64,000 bases of DNA, taken from assembly GCF_016135805.1 (NCBI RefSeq), contig NZ_JADWOX010000013.1, positions 62,001-126,000 on the forward strand, read 5' to 3'. How positions within the stretch are numbered: position 1 is the stretch's first letter; every line of letters starts with the position of its first letter. The position numbers and the translations under genes are program-made. Below the pieces are notes generated by a model. That model was not told where the DNA came from. It ran no database searches and saw only the letters and a program-made list of their open reading frames with translations. This stretch comes from Caulobacter hibisci. GTDB lineage: Bacteria > Pseudomonadota > Alphaproteobacteria > Caulobacterales > Caulobacteraceae. This document shows, piece by piece, positions 41,981 through 51,712 of this stretch.

Positions 41981-43243
41981 ATGAACGCTGCACAGAGCAT
42001 GGCGGGACGCCGCAAGCTCAGCCAGGCCGAGCTCGACATGCTCGTCACGGCCCACGAGAAGTTCGTCACCGGCAAGCAGGGCGGCAAGCGCGCCTCGCTG
42101 CGGTTCATGAACCTGTCGGGCCTGGACCTGTCGTTCCGCAACCTGACCGACGCCGACCTGTCGGCCTCGATCCTCGACGGCTGCCGCATGGTGCGCACCA
42201 AGCTCGACCGCGCCAGCCTGTTCGGCTGCGACCTGCGCAAGGCCGACCTGCGCCAGGCCAGCCTGCAACGCGCCGACCTGCGCGGCGCCTGCTTGCGCGG
42301 CGCCAACCTGTCTCAGGCCGACCTCACCCAGGCCGACTTCCGCGAAGGCCAGATCGCCATCCCGCACCCCCGCAAGGGGCTGGACACCCTCAAGCACGAG
42401 ACCCGCAGCGGCGAGGTCGACGAGGTCAACTTCTCGGGCGCCACCCTGGACGGCTCGCAGTTCACCGGCGTCTCGGCCTTCAAGGCCGACTTCTCCGACT
42501 GTTCCCTGCGCGGGGCCAAGCTGTCGGGCGCCAACCTGAAGGAAGCCAACCTGTCGGGGGCCATCCTCGACAACGCCGACATCAAGGGCGCCAATCTCGA
42601 GGGCGCCAACCTGCAGGGCTCGGTGATGGCCGGGGTCGACACCTCGACCGCCCGGGTCACCGGCGCGCACATGAGCGGCGCCCTGATCGCCTCGACGCCC
42701 GACGCGGTGAACAAGGCGCGCGAGCTCTACGCCCGCTGCCTGGCCAACCAGCAATGGTGCCAGACCGGCGGCAAGGAAGGGCAGGCGGCCCGTCTCGACG
42801 GCGAGGACCTGCGTCCGCTCGGCGATCGGCTGAAGGGCCTGCGCCTCACCGCCATGACTGCCAAGGGCGCGTGCCTGGTCGGCATGGACCTGTCGGGCGC
42901 CCAGCTGCAGGGCGCCAACCTCCAGAACGCCGACCTGCGCGCAGCGAATCTGCGCGGGGCCGACCTGCGCGGCGCCAAGTTGACCGGCGCCAACCTGACC
43001 AAGGCCGACCTGCGCCAGGCCTTCCTGTCGCCCCTGCCGCTGGGCCCCGAGCGCAAGACCGTGGCCAACCTGGCGGCCGCCCGCCTGCGCTACGCCATGG
43101 TCCAGACCGCCGTCCTCTCCGAAGCCGTCTTCGACGGCGCCGACCTGCGCGGCGCCGACTTCACCGGCGCCCGCCTGGCCAAGGCCAGCTTCCGCGACTG
43201 CGACCTGACCCAGGTGCAAGGCGTGGATTTCGCACCGGCCTAA
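41981..43243 (+). CDS. Pentapeptide-repeat protein (paralogue B)
   Basis: A 420-residue protein with the same order of parts as the gene before it: a helical N-terminus (RKLSQAELDMLVTAHEKF), repeats such as LRKADLRQASLQRADLRGA, an interruption at about 120-148 (GQIAIPHPRKGLDTLKHETR), more repeats, a second interruption including NQQWCQTGGKEGQ, and further repeats to the end. A GGGAGGGGG ribosome site precedes the ATG at 41981. Both copies keep a WCxTGG motif in the second break, suggesting a shared function. It is not a Qnr-type topoisomerase inhibitor by size or by the break pattern. Role unknown. Confidence 0.88.
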   Translation: MNAAQSMAGRRKLSQAELDMLVTAHEKFVTGKQGGKRASLRFMNLSGLDLSFRNLTDADLSASILDGCRMVRTKLDRASLFGCDLRKADLRQASLQRADLRGACLRGANLSQADLTQADFREGQIAIPHPRKGLDTLKHETRSGEVDEVNFSGATLDGSQFTGVSAFKADFSDCSLRGAKLSGANLKEANLSGAILDNADIKGANLEGANLQGSVMAGVDTSTARVTGAHMSGALIASTPDAVNKARELYARCLANQQWCQTGGKEGQAARLDGEDLRPLGDRLKGLRLTAMTAKGACLVGMDLSGAQLQGANLQNADLRAANLRGADLRGAKLTGANLTKADLRQAFLSPLPLGPERKTVANLAAARLRYAMVQTAVLSEAVFDGADLRGADFTGARLAKASFRDCDLTQVQGVDFAPA

Positions 43244-43244
43244 G

Positions 43245-43303
43245 CCCCCTCTCCCAGAGGGAGAGGGAGGGGCCCAGGCGATAGCCTGGGAGGGTGAGGG
43301 GTT
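43245..43303. repeat. REP-like hairpin element
   Basis: CCCCTCTCCC/GGGAGAGGG and CCCAGGC/GCCTGGG hairpins follow one another just after the second pentapeptide gene, ending in GAGGGTGAGGGG. This is one of the GC-rich intergenic elements seen elsewhere in the window. Confidence 0.6.
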
Positions 43304-44002
43304 ACGCCGCCAACCGGCGTGCCGGCACTGACCCTACCGCCTCAAGCCAACAAACTCCGCCTCCCTCGCCCTCGTGGCGAGCCGGCGACCGCTCAGACCT
43401 CGACCGTTCTGCCAAGGTCTGAGCAGCGGAACGATGGATCCTGGGCACAAGGCCCAGGAAGGCGAACTTTGGGTTGGTCGGACGGGGATTGGCAGGCGTC
43501 GATCCCCGTCGCTACGCGAACGGATTCGAACGAATTCAACGCCCTAAGACTTTCTCACCCGAACTTATCAGACGCGTCCAGACCGCTCGCATAATCACAG
43601 CTGTCCCGTTGCAGGGAGAGGGCGCAAGGATCCGGCCCGAAGCGTGCGACGGCGATGCGATCGAGCGGGGCTGACGGAGCTGCGTGAGCAGGGCCTGAAA
43701 GCTTAAATGAGGATGGGGGACGTAAACCCATCCATCGGGAGCTTGCCCAATAGGCTCCCGCCCGTCCGAGGGTCCGCGCCGCATGCACGCCTGGCCGCCA
43801 AGAAACGGGGCGCATTGCATGGGGAAGGGGCACAGGGCGGAAGAGGCCCGCGCGTCCCGGCCTGAGGTTCAACGATCGCGCGGGGCGTCAGAGCTTCGTC
43901 GAAACGGTATTCAAAACTCACACATCCGGGCGTAGCCCGGACGCCCCGCGCCCTCTCCACATCCCCTCAGCGGTTCACCGCGTGAGCGCGAAAGCGCGTG
44001 TT
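43304..44002. other. About 700-base stretch without a recognised gene
   Basis: I find no gene I can support here. Short open frames exist on both strands but have no ribosome sites or codon character. The interval has several perfect hairpins: CCTGGGC/GCCCAGG near 43441, GGATGGG/CCCATCC (43711-43733), CGGGAGC/GCTCCCG (43736-43760) and TCCGGGC/GCCCGGA (43925-43941). Its composition is less regular than coding DNA. It may hold a structured RNA or decayed sequence. Confidence 0.5.
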
Positions 44003-44155
44003 CAGCGACAAGGAACCTCCCCCCGTGGGGGAGGCGGCCGAAGGCCGGTGGGGGGCCGTTTTCAGCTTCCGAGGCGTTGGCAAATCTCCCACCAACTCCC
44101 CCCACCGATCGCTTCGCGATCACCTCCCCCACGGGGGGAGGTTCCTTTGTCGTTG
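44003..44155. repeat. Inverted pair of GC-rich intergenic elements
   Basis: The left arm (44003-44055) and the inverse right arm (44098-44155) both carry CAxCGACAA, GGAACCTCCCCCCGTGGGGG and the end GGTGGGGG. They match except for the small inner hairpin, so transcription across them would give a large cruciform-like stem. The right arm ends about ten bases from the stop codon of the M49-like peptidase gene. Confidence 0.75.
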
Positions 44156-44165
44156 AGCGGCCGGC

Positions 44166-45674
<1,509 letters not shown>

Positions 45675-45746
45675 GAAGAGCCTTTGCGAAACGAGCGAAG
45701 GCCACGCTTACACCCGCCTAATGGCCAAGACGAGGCGATCCGGCTG

Positions 45747-45947
45747 CTAAAACCGTCGCCGTCTCACCGAGGCGAAGGCGTCCAGCATCACCGCGGCCAG
45801 GGCGGTCTGGGTCTGGGCGAAGGCCGGGTCGCTGGCCGTGCCCGTCAGCCGCATGCCGTCGGGGCGGGTGACGGTCCAGGTGCAGCGGCCGGCGGCGATG
45901 TCGAGCTCGACCTGGCAGTCAGAAGCGGGCGGGGCGGCGGTCAGCAT
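45747..45947 (-). CDS. Small hypothetical protein
   Basis: A 66-residue protein starting MLTAAPPASDCQVELDIA, with an AGGAGAT ribosome site ahead of the ATG. The sequence alternates beta strands (RCTWTVTRPDGMRLTG) with a C-terminal helix and ends in a basic RRRRF. No family is recognised. It lies between the M49-like peptidase and the histidine kinase on the same strand. Confidence 0.5.
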   Translation of the reverse strand: MLTAAPPASDCQVELDIAAGRCTWTVTRPDGMRLTGTASDPAFAQTQTALAAVMLDAFASVRRRRF

Positions 45948-46046
45948 GGCGATCTCCTGTCGGGAAGAGATCTCAGCCTGGACGCGGCCCAAGGCGCGGT
46001 GATGAACCGGCCGTGGAGATTTCGTGCAGACGCTCGATATCGGCGC

Positions 46047-47638
46047 TCAGGCCGTCGGCAGCCACAGCACGAACCGCGCCCCCGTTCCCCTCGCCACATA
46101 GGCGGTTTCGCCGCCATGGGCTCGGGCCAGCGATCGCGCGATCGACAGGCCAAGGCCGGTTCCGCCCTGGCTTCGGCGGGTCGTGAAGAAGGGCTCGAAC
46201 AGGCGGGCGGCATCGGCCTCGGCCACGCCCGGCCCGTCGTCGGAGACTTCCAGCACGACCTCGCCCTGCTCGTGGCGGGCCTCGATCACCACCCGCTTGG
46301 CGCCGGCCTGGCGGCTGTTGTCGACCAGCACGGTCAGCACCGTCTCGATCACCGCCAGCGGGGCGGCGACCGGCGGCAGGTCGGCCGGGAGGTCGAGAAC
46401 GACGGCGAGGTCCGGACCAGAGAGGGCGGCGGCCACGGTCCGGGCGGCGGCGGCGGGCGCGGCGGCGACCCCGGCCTCGGGCGTGGCCATGTCGGCGCGG
46501 GCCAGCTCCAGCAGCCGCCCGACCAGGGCCGACAGCCGGGCGCTGTCGGCGGCGATATTGGCCAGGAAGCGCTCGCGCTCCGCCTGGCTCATGGTCGGAT
46601 AGTGGTCCTGCAACAGCTCGATGGCGCCACGCACCCCGGCCAGGGGCGTCTTGAACTCGTGGCTGAGGGCGGCGGCGAAGTCGCGCAGATAGCGCGAGCG
46701 CTTGTCGATGGCCCCGGCCATGGCCCGGAAGTCGTCGTACAGCGCCTGGATCTCGATGGCGGCCGTGCGCGGCGTGCCCAGCGGCTCGCCGCGGCCCTGG
46801 GCCATGGCGCGGGTGGCGGCGCTGAGCTGCTCGATCGGCCGGGTGACCCCGCGCGAGATCAGGCCCGCCAGGCCAAACAGCACGGCGATGATGACCCCAG
46901 CGCCCAGCAGCAGCTTGCCGCGATCCTCGTAGAGGCCCTTGAACAGGCCGCGCGGCGAACGCGACAGCAGCAGCACACCGACGGTCCGGCCCTCGACCAC
47001 GACGGGCCGGGCATGGTGCAGGCGGACGGAGGACGCGCGGCTGACCCACTCCCACGAGGAGCGCTGGCGGTACTTGCCGATGTGGCGCAGCACGGTCCGG
47101 GAGCCGCCTGCCAGGGCCGTGCGCACCTCTGGCAGGGCCGAAAGGTCGCCGCCGGTCCCCAGGCCCCGCACCACTCGTCCGTGGACGTCGGTCAGGACGA
47201 TGGAAGCCAGGGTGCTGCGGGTGGTGTCGGCGAAGATCGGGTCGAGCCGCGCGGCCGCCGCGGCGGCGTCCGGCTCGGCCGGCAGCTTGGAAGCCGGCGG
47301 CGTCGGGCGCTCGGGCAGGATCGCGGCGGCCGACAGGTCGATGCTGTGCCTTTCGGGACGGTAGTAGTCTGGATCGTCCGGATCGGGTTCGGGCAGGGCC
47401 GAGACCGGAGGTGCGCCGGGCCACAGGGCCGCCGCCGTCGCCGCCAGGCCGCGCCCTGGGCGGTCAGCTCCGCCTCGGTCTGGCGCACCAGGGTGTTCTC
47501 GTAGCTGCGCAGGAAGACCCCGCCGATCGCCGGCATGGCGGCGGCGAACAGCAGCACCGCCAGCAGGATCGAGCGCAGGCGCAGGGCGGGCCAGCGTCGC
47601 TTGATCGCCTCCTTGAAGGCCGAGAGCGCCCCGATCAC
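46047..47638 (-). pseudogene. Sensor histidine kinase, split by a frameshift
   Basis: The gene starts at GTG 47638, overlapping the response regulator stop by four bases. The first frame gives the first membrane helix (SILLAVLLFAAAMPAIGG) and ends sensibly at LTAQGAAW. The sensor and kinase parts continue in another frame: AATAAALWPGAPPVSALPEP, a periplasmic region, a second helix (LLLGAGVIIAVLFGLAGLI), HAMP, HisKA with ALSHEFKTPLAGV, and an ATPase domain with VLVDNSRQAG, SDDGPGV and GTGLGL. One base is missing near 47440 (in a GGCGGCGACGGCGGCGG context), so as written the gene is broken. If this is a sequencing slip, the full protein would be a CreC-like kinase partnered with the regulator next to it. 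Confidence 0.8.
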
Positions 47639-48348
47639 GCCTCGGCGTCCTGGCCCTGGCAGGCCCCCAGGCGGTAGCCGACGCCGGGACGGGTCTCGAC
47701 CACGTCGACGCCGCCCAGCTTGGCGAACTTGGCGCGCAGGTTGCGCACGTGGCTGTCGATGGTGCGGTCGGTGAGGGCGAAACCCGGGCCGCGCAGCCGG
47801 TCGATGATGGCGTCGCGGGTGAAGACCCGGCGCGGAGCGCTGGCCAGGGTCCAGAGGATGCCGAACTCGGTGACCGTCAGCGCCGTCTCGGTTTCGCCCC
47901 AGGCCGCCCGCCAGGCCTCGGCCTCAAGGCTTAGACGGCCATGGCTGAGCAGCTTGGCCTCCTCGGCCGGCGGCGTGGCGGCGGCGCTGGCCCGGCGCAG
48001 GATCGCCGCCACCCGCGCCGTCACCTCGCGCGGGCTGAACGGCTTGACCACATAGTCGTCGGCCCCCAGCTCGATGCCCAGCACCCGGTCGATCTCGTCG
48101 TCGCGTGACGACAGCAGTAGCACCGGCAGCTGGCCCTCGGCGCGGATGCGGCGGCAGACGTCCAGGCCGTTGAGGCGCGGCATGTTGATGTCCAGCACCA
48201 CCAGGGCCGGCTTGTGGGCGGCGATCGCCTCCAGCGCCGCCTCGCCGTCGCCGGCCTCGACCGTGGCGTAGCCGGCCTTGCCCAGGGCGAAGGCCAGAAG
48301 CTCGCGGATGTGCGGCTCGTCGTCGACGATCAGGATCGGCTGAGTCAT
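47635..48348 (-). CDS. OmpR/PhoB-family response regulator
   Basis: A 237-residue regulator. The receiver (residues 1-120) has DDEP near the start, the phospho-acceptor Asp in VVLDINMPRLNG and Lys in VVKPFSP. The winged-helix output domain (about 135-230) contains ALTVTEFGILWTLA and TIDSHVRNLRAKF. It sits between a DUF4173 membrane-protein gene and its kinase, with the kinase start overlapping its stop by four bases. CreB-like by arrangement. The target is not known. Confidence 0.92.
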   Translation of the reverse strand: MTQPILIVDDEPHIRELLAFALGKAGYATVEAGDGEAALEAIAAHKPALVVLDINMPRLNGLDVCRRIRAEGQLPVLLLSSRDDEIDRVLGIELGADDYVVKPFSPREVTARVAAILRRASAAATPPAEEAKLLSHGRLSLEAEAWRAAWGETETALTVTEFGILWTLASAPRRVFTRDAIIDRLRGPGFALTDRTIDSHVRNLRAKFAKLGGVDVVETRPGVGYRLGACQGQDAEA

Positions 48349-48379
48349 GGCGCAGATGTTCCGCTTGCGGGGGCGCAGG

Positions 48380-49882
48380 TCAACGGCTGTAGGCCATCGG
48401 AACGCCCCGGCAGTCGAGCGTCCCGGCCGGAACCGAGATCGTCCGATCGCGCGGGGCCAGAGCCAGGGCCTCGTCCAGCCGGCGCTCGGCCCGCCAGCTC
48501 CAGCCGCGCCAGCGGCTCTGGCGATAGGTCAGGTCGTTGAGAACGGTCTCACGCGACCAGGCCACCCGCGCCGCCAGCACCGGGGGCAGGGCGGTGACGC
48601 GAAGCTGGCTCAGCGCCACGATCGAGGAGTCGCCCAGGCGCTCCAGGTAGCAGACGTCCAGCGCCTCGCCGTTCCCGCCCAGCTCACGGGCGTGGCGGAC
48701 GTTCCAGGCGGCGGCGACCGCGCCCAGATCGACCACCGTGCAGGCGGCCAGCACCAGGCCCGCGGCGGCGGCATTGGCGTTGATCAGCCAGGCCGCGCTG
48801 CTGCCTCGCAGCATCCGCCAGCAGATCAGCAGCAGGCCCACGCCGACCAGAACCATCCAGATCAGGGCGGCCAGCCGCAGGCGGGTCAGGGCGTAGACAT
48901 CGACATAGTCCAGGGTGCGCAGGATCGACGAGGCGACGAGGAAGAGATTCTGGGCCACCCACAGCACCACCAGCCGCCGCAGCCAGGCCGACCGCGCGGT
49001 CGCCGATCCCGGCGCCAGGGCGACCAGCACGAACAGGCCGGCCAGCAGGGCGGTGGCGATCAGCGGATAGGCGCCGCGATGGGCGTATTCGGCCAGGCTC
49101 ACGCCCTCCGGCAGCGGTGCGCGCGACCACAGGAAGGCGATGTCGAGGCCGTTCTGCAAGGCGAAGACCGCGTTGAACACCACCAGCGACAGGCCGACCG
49201 AGGCGACGCTGAGACCGGGCAGGGGCGCGGCGCCAGGCTTTGGGGCCGGCAGACCGTAGGGCGGGCGCTTGAATGCCGGCCGCAATAGCATCCAGACCCC
49301 GAAGGCGACCAGAACCGCAAAGCCGGTGCGGGGCAGGTCGAGCTCGGGGAAGCGCCATTGGCCGATGGCCTGGGCGATCACCGGATTGGCGGCCGTGAAC
49401 AGGGCCAGGAACACCATGCCGCCGACCACCGGCAGCACCAGCACCGGCAGGCGGCGCAGAGCCGCGCCCGATCCGGGGGCGCGGCGGCGGGCGCGCCCGA
49501 AGTCGCGGAACGGCGCGACGAGGCCCAGCGCCAGCATGGCCGCCAGTCGCTGCAGCCAGCGCCAGGCGTCCTCGGCTCGGCCGACCCGGGCGGACAGGGC
49601 CGCGACGGCGATGGCGACGATCCAGAGGCCGAAGGCCAGCAGGCTGGGGGCTTCGATCAGCACGCTGGCGAAGAAGATCGCCGCCAGCAGCGGCGCCCAG
49701 GCCTTGCGCGCGGCGGGCTGGACCAGGACGACGGCGGCGATGGCCAGCAAGGCGAACATCCCCAGAGTCGCGCCGACGGGGTGGCCGTAGAACAGCTGGT
49801 CGGCCGCCAGCACCAGCAGGGCGGCGGCCACGGGCTTGATCCAGAACGGCGCTGCGGCCGGCGGCGGGCGGAAGGCTTTCAT
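48380..49882 (-). CDS. DUF4173 family multi-pass membrane protein
   Basis: A 500-residue inner-membrane protein with about eleven hydrophobic helices, e.g. PVAAALLVLAADQLFYG, GFAVLVAFGVWMLL and LIATALLAGLFVLVALAPG. The C-terminal 100 residues are outside the membrane. This is the DUF4173 architecture, often found next to two-component systems. It is first in the operon with the response regulator (31 bases ahead) and the kinase, so it may supply or modulate the signal. Confidence 0.82.
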   Translation of the reverse strand: MKAFRPPPAAAPFWIKPVAAALLVLAADQLFYGHPVGATLGMFALLAIAAVVLVQPAARKAWAPLLAAIFFASVLIEAPSLLAFGLWIVAIAVAALSARVGRAEDAWRWLQRLAAMLALGLVAPFRDFGRARRRAPGSGAALRRLPVLVLPVVGGMVFLALFTAANPVIAQAIGQWRFPELDLPRTGFAVLVAFGVWMLLRPAFKRPPYGLPAPKPGAAPLPGLSVASVGLSLVVFNAVFALQNGLDIAFLWSRAPLPEGVSLAEYAHRGAYPLIATALLAGLFVLVALAPGSATARSAWLRRLVVLWVAQNLFLVASSILRTLDYVDVYALTRLRLAALIWMVLVGVGLLLICWRMLRGSSAAWLINANAAAAGLVLAACTVVDLGAVAAAWNVRHARELGGNGEALDVCYLERLGDSSIVALSQLRVTALPPVLAARVAWSRETVLNDLTYRQSRWRGWSWRAERRLDEALALAPRDRTISVPAGTLDCRGVPMAYSR

Positions 49883-49990
49883 CGGAAGGTCCCCATCTTG
49901 GAGCCTTCTCGATAGGGACGTGGGTTGCAGCCCCGGCGGCGAGGCCGTGCACGGACCGCCCGATCGTCGTGCAGAACGGGTGCAGACACG

Positions 49991-50019
49991 AAAAAGGGCG
50001 GCGCATTGCTGCGCCGCCC
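49991..50019 (-). terminator. Rho-independent terminator of the Hsp20 gene
   Basis: On the minus strand a perfect ten-base stem GGGCGGCGCA/TGCGCCGCCC with a GCAA loop is followed by TTTTT. It lies 45 bases after the Hsp20 stop. Confidence 0.88.
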
Positions 50020-50063
50020 GAAGTCGGAGGGGACTTAAAGCAGAGGGAAAGCGGTCGGCGCGG

Positions 50064-50537
50064 TTAGGCGGCCTTTTCGCCTTCGATCACGGCGGTGTCG
50101 GCGCCGGCGATGCTCGGGGTGGTGCTGATCGGAATGGTCCGGGCCTTGAGGGCTTCGGGCAGTTCACGCTTCAGCGCGATGGTCAGCAGGCCGTCGGCCA
50201 GGGCCGCGTCGGTCACCACCACATAGTCGGCCAGCTGGAAGCGACGGTCGAAATTGCGCTCGGCGAGGCCGCGATGCAGGTAGCGCTTGGCTTCGTCATT
50301 GGCCGCCTTGCGGCCCGAGACGGTCAGCAGGCCTTCCTTGGCCTCGATCGACAGTTCTTCCGGCTTGAAGCCGGCGACGGCGATCTCGATGCGATAGGCA
50401 TTCTCGTCGGTGCGCTCGATATTGTAGGGCGGATAGCCCGAGGCGGCTTCGGTCTTGGCGGCGGCGTCGAGTTGCGCGGCCAGGCGGTCGAAGCCGACGA
50501 GCGAGCGGTAAAGGGGCGACAGGTCGATCGTACGCAT
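50064..50537 (-). CDS. Hsp20/alpha-crystallin small heat shock protein
   Basis: A 157-residue IbpA-type chaperone that binds unfolding proteins. It begins MRTIDLSPLYRSLVGFDRLA, has the alpha-crystallin domain at about residues 35-130 (PPYNIERTDENAYRIEIAVAG, LTVSGRKAANDEAKRYLHRG, FQLADYVVVTDAALADGLL) and an IPI-type C-terminal motif (TIPIS). A ROSE-like hairpin covers its ribosome site, so heat-induced translation is likely. A terminator follows. Confidence 0.95.
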   Translation of the reverse strand: MRTIDLSPLYRSLVGFDRLAAQLDAAAKTEAASGYPPYNIERTDENAYRIEIAVAGFKPEELSIEAKEGLLTVSGRKAANDEAKRYLHRGLAERNFDRRFQLADYVVVTDAALADGLLTIALKRELPEALKARTIPISTTPSIAGADTAVIEGEKAA

Positions 50538-50545
50538 AGATGTAG

Positions 50546-50567
50546 AACCTTCTCTTCAAGCAAGGTT
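50546..50567 (-). promoter_or_regulatory. ROSE-like RNA thermometer at the Hsp20 ribosome site
   Basis: In the leader RNA the hairpin AACCUU/AAGGUU encloses the ribosome site AGAAGG and has the conserved UUGCU opposite it, the hallmark of the 3' hairpin in ROSE elements. The start codon is about ten bases downstream. Heat melting of the hairpin would free the ribosome site. Confidence 0.75.
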
Positions 50568-50777
50568 GCGATGTGTGTTCGGACCTTCGACGACCCGATC
50601 TCGGCCTCGTCTGCGATCCGGAAGGCCCGGTTTGCCAGCGCCTTCGGTTGAATAGTTGGGAGGTCGTTTTTCGACTTCAAGGGGTGCGTCATTCAGTTTC
50701 GGAATCGCTTGATCGCGGGTCATGTGCAGCTAAGGTCGGCGCGCCCGGAACGCGGGTCGACGACGGAGACAGACGCC

Positions 50778-51620
50778 ATGCCCGCCCGCCGCCATTTCCT
50801 CATCCTCGCCGCCATCGCCGCGCTCGCGCCGGCCACCGGGGCCCTGGCCGCCGACGCGGCCCTGAAGGCCGCGATCGCCTCGCCCGACCGCACCCCGGCC
50901 AGCGCCGCCCGCGACGGCGCCCGCCATCCATATGAGAGCCTGGTGTTCTGGGGACTGAAGCCTAGCCAGACGGTGATCGAGGTTTCGCCCGGCGGCGGCT
51001 ATTGGACCGAAATCCTCGCCCCCTACGCCAAGGCCACCAAGGGGACCTATGTCGCCGGCGTCGCCGACCTGGCCAATCCCAAGCTGTCGGAAGGCGCGCG
51101 CAAGGGCCGCGCCGCCTTCGAGGCCCGCTTCGCCGACGAGGCCAAGTACGGCAAGGTCAAATACGCCGACTTTGGGCCGGTGGCCGCGCCGCTGGGCGCG
51201 CCGGGCTCGGCCGACATCGTGCTGACCGCCCGCAACGTCCACAACTGGACCGTCCAGCCGGGCGTCGCCGACAAGCTGTTCGCCGACTTCTTCGCCGTGC
51301 TGAAGCCGGGCGGGATCCTGGCGATCGAGGAGCACCGCGCCGACCCGGCCGACGAGAAGAGCGCCGGCGCCGACGGCTACCTGTCGACCGCCACGGTCGT
51401 GGCCCTGGCGCAGAAGGCCGGCTTCAAGCTGGACGCCAAGTCCGAGATCAACGCCAATCCCAAGGACACCAAGGACCACCCCTTCGGCGTCTGGACCCTG
51501 CCGCCCGTGCGCCAGTCGGCGCCGGCGGGCCAGCCGGCCGATCCCAATTTCGACCGCGCCAAGTACGACGCCATCGGCGAGAGCGATCGCATGACCCTGC
51601 GCTTCAAGAAGCCGGGGTGA
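50778..51620 (+). CDS. Exported class I methyltransferase-fold protein (COG4798-like)
   Basis: A 280-residue protein with a signal peptide (residues 1-24, cleavage near GALAADA) joined to a methyltransferase-like domain. Motif I-like VIEVSPGGGYWTEIL is present, with an acidic residue and a Gly-rich loop. Later segments DIVLTARNVHNW and LKPGGILAIEEH match motifs IV to VI. It ends NFDRAKYDAIGESDRMTLRF. The next gene encodes a paralogue with the same tail. The family is known as predicted methyltransferase, but export is odd because S-adenosylmethionine is not expected in the periplasm. Function is not known. Confidence 0.82.
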   Translation: MPARRHFLILAAIAALAPATGALAADAALKAAIASPDRTPASAARDGARHPYESLVFWGLKPSQTVIEVSPGGGYWTEILAPYAKATKGTYVAGVADLANPKLSEGARKGRAAFEARFADEAKYGKVKYADFGPVAAPLGAPGSADIVLTARNVHNWTVQPGVADKLFADFFAVLKPGGILAIEEHRADPADEKSAGADGYLSTATVVALAQKAGFKLDAKSEINANPKDTKDHPFGVWTLPPVRQSAPAGQPADPNFDRAKYDAIGESDRMTLRFKKPG

Positions 51621-51712
51621 GCGGGCGTCTCTTGGTCCCGGAGCCCGCGCTCCGCGGGCGTCTTTTCGCCAAGGTCGGGACTTAGGCTGGATCCGTGCGT
51701 AGAGGGGGATCG

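Noticed and set aside
40620..43243. Qnr/McbG-type quinolone-resistance proteins
   Set aside because: The pentapeptide proteins are about twice the usual length, have helical N-termini and interrupted coils.
43420..43540. tRNA-like T-arm (GTTCGAATCC on the minus strand)
   Set aside because: Flanking bases do not pair and no acceptor or anticodon arm can be drawn.
43319..43960. Several 70-105 codon open frames on both strands
   Set aside because: No ribosome sites, no domain-like sequence and mutual overlap; treated as non-coding.
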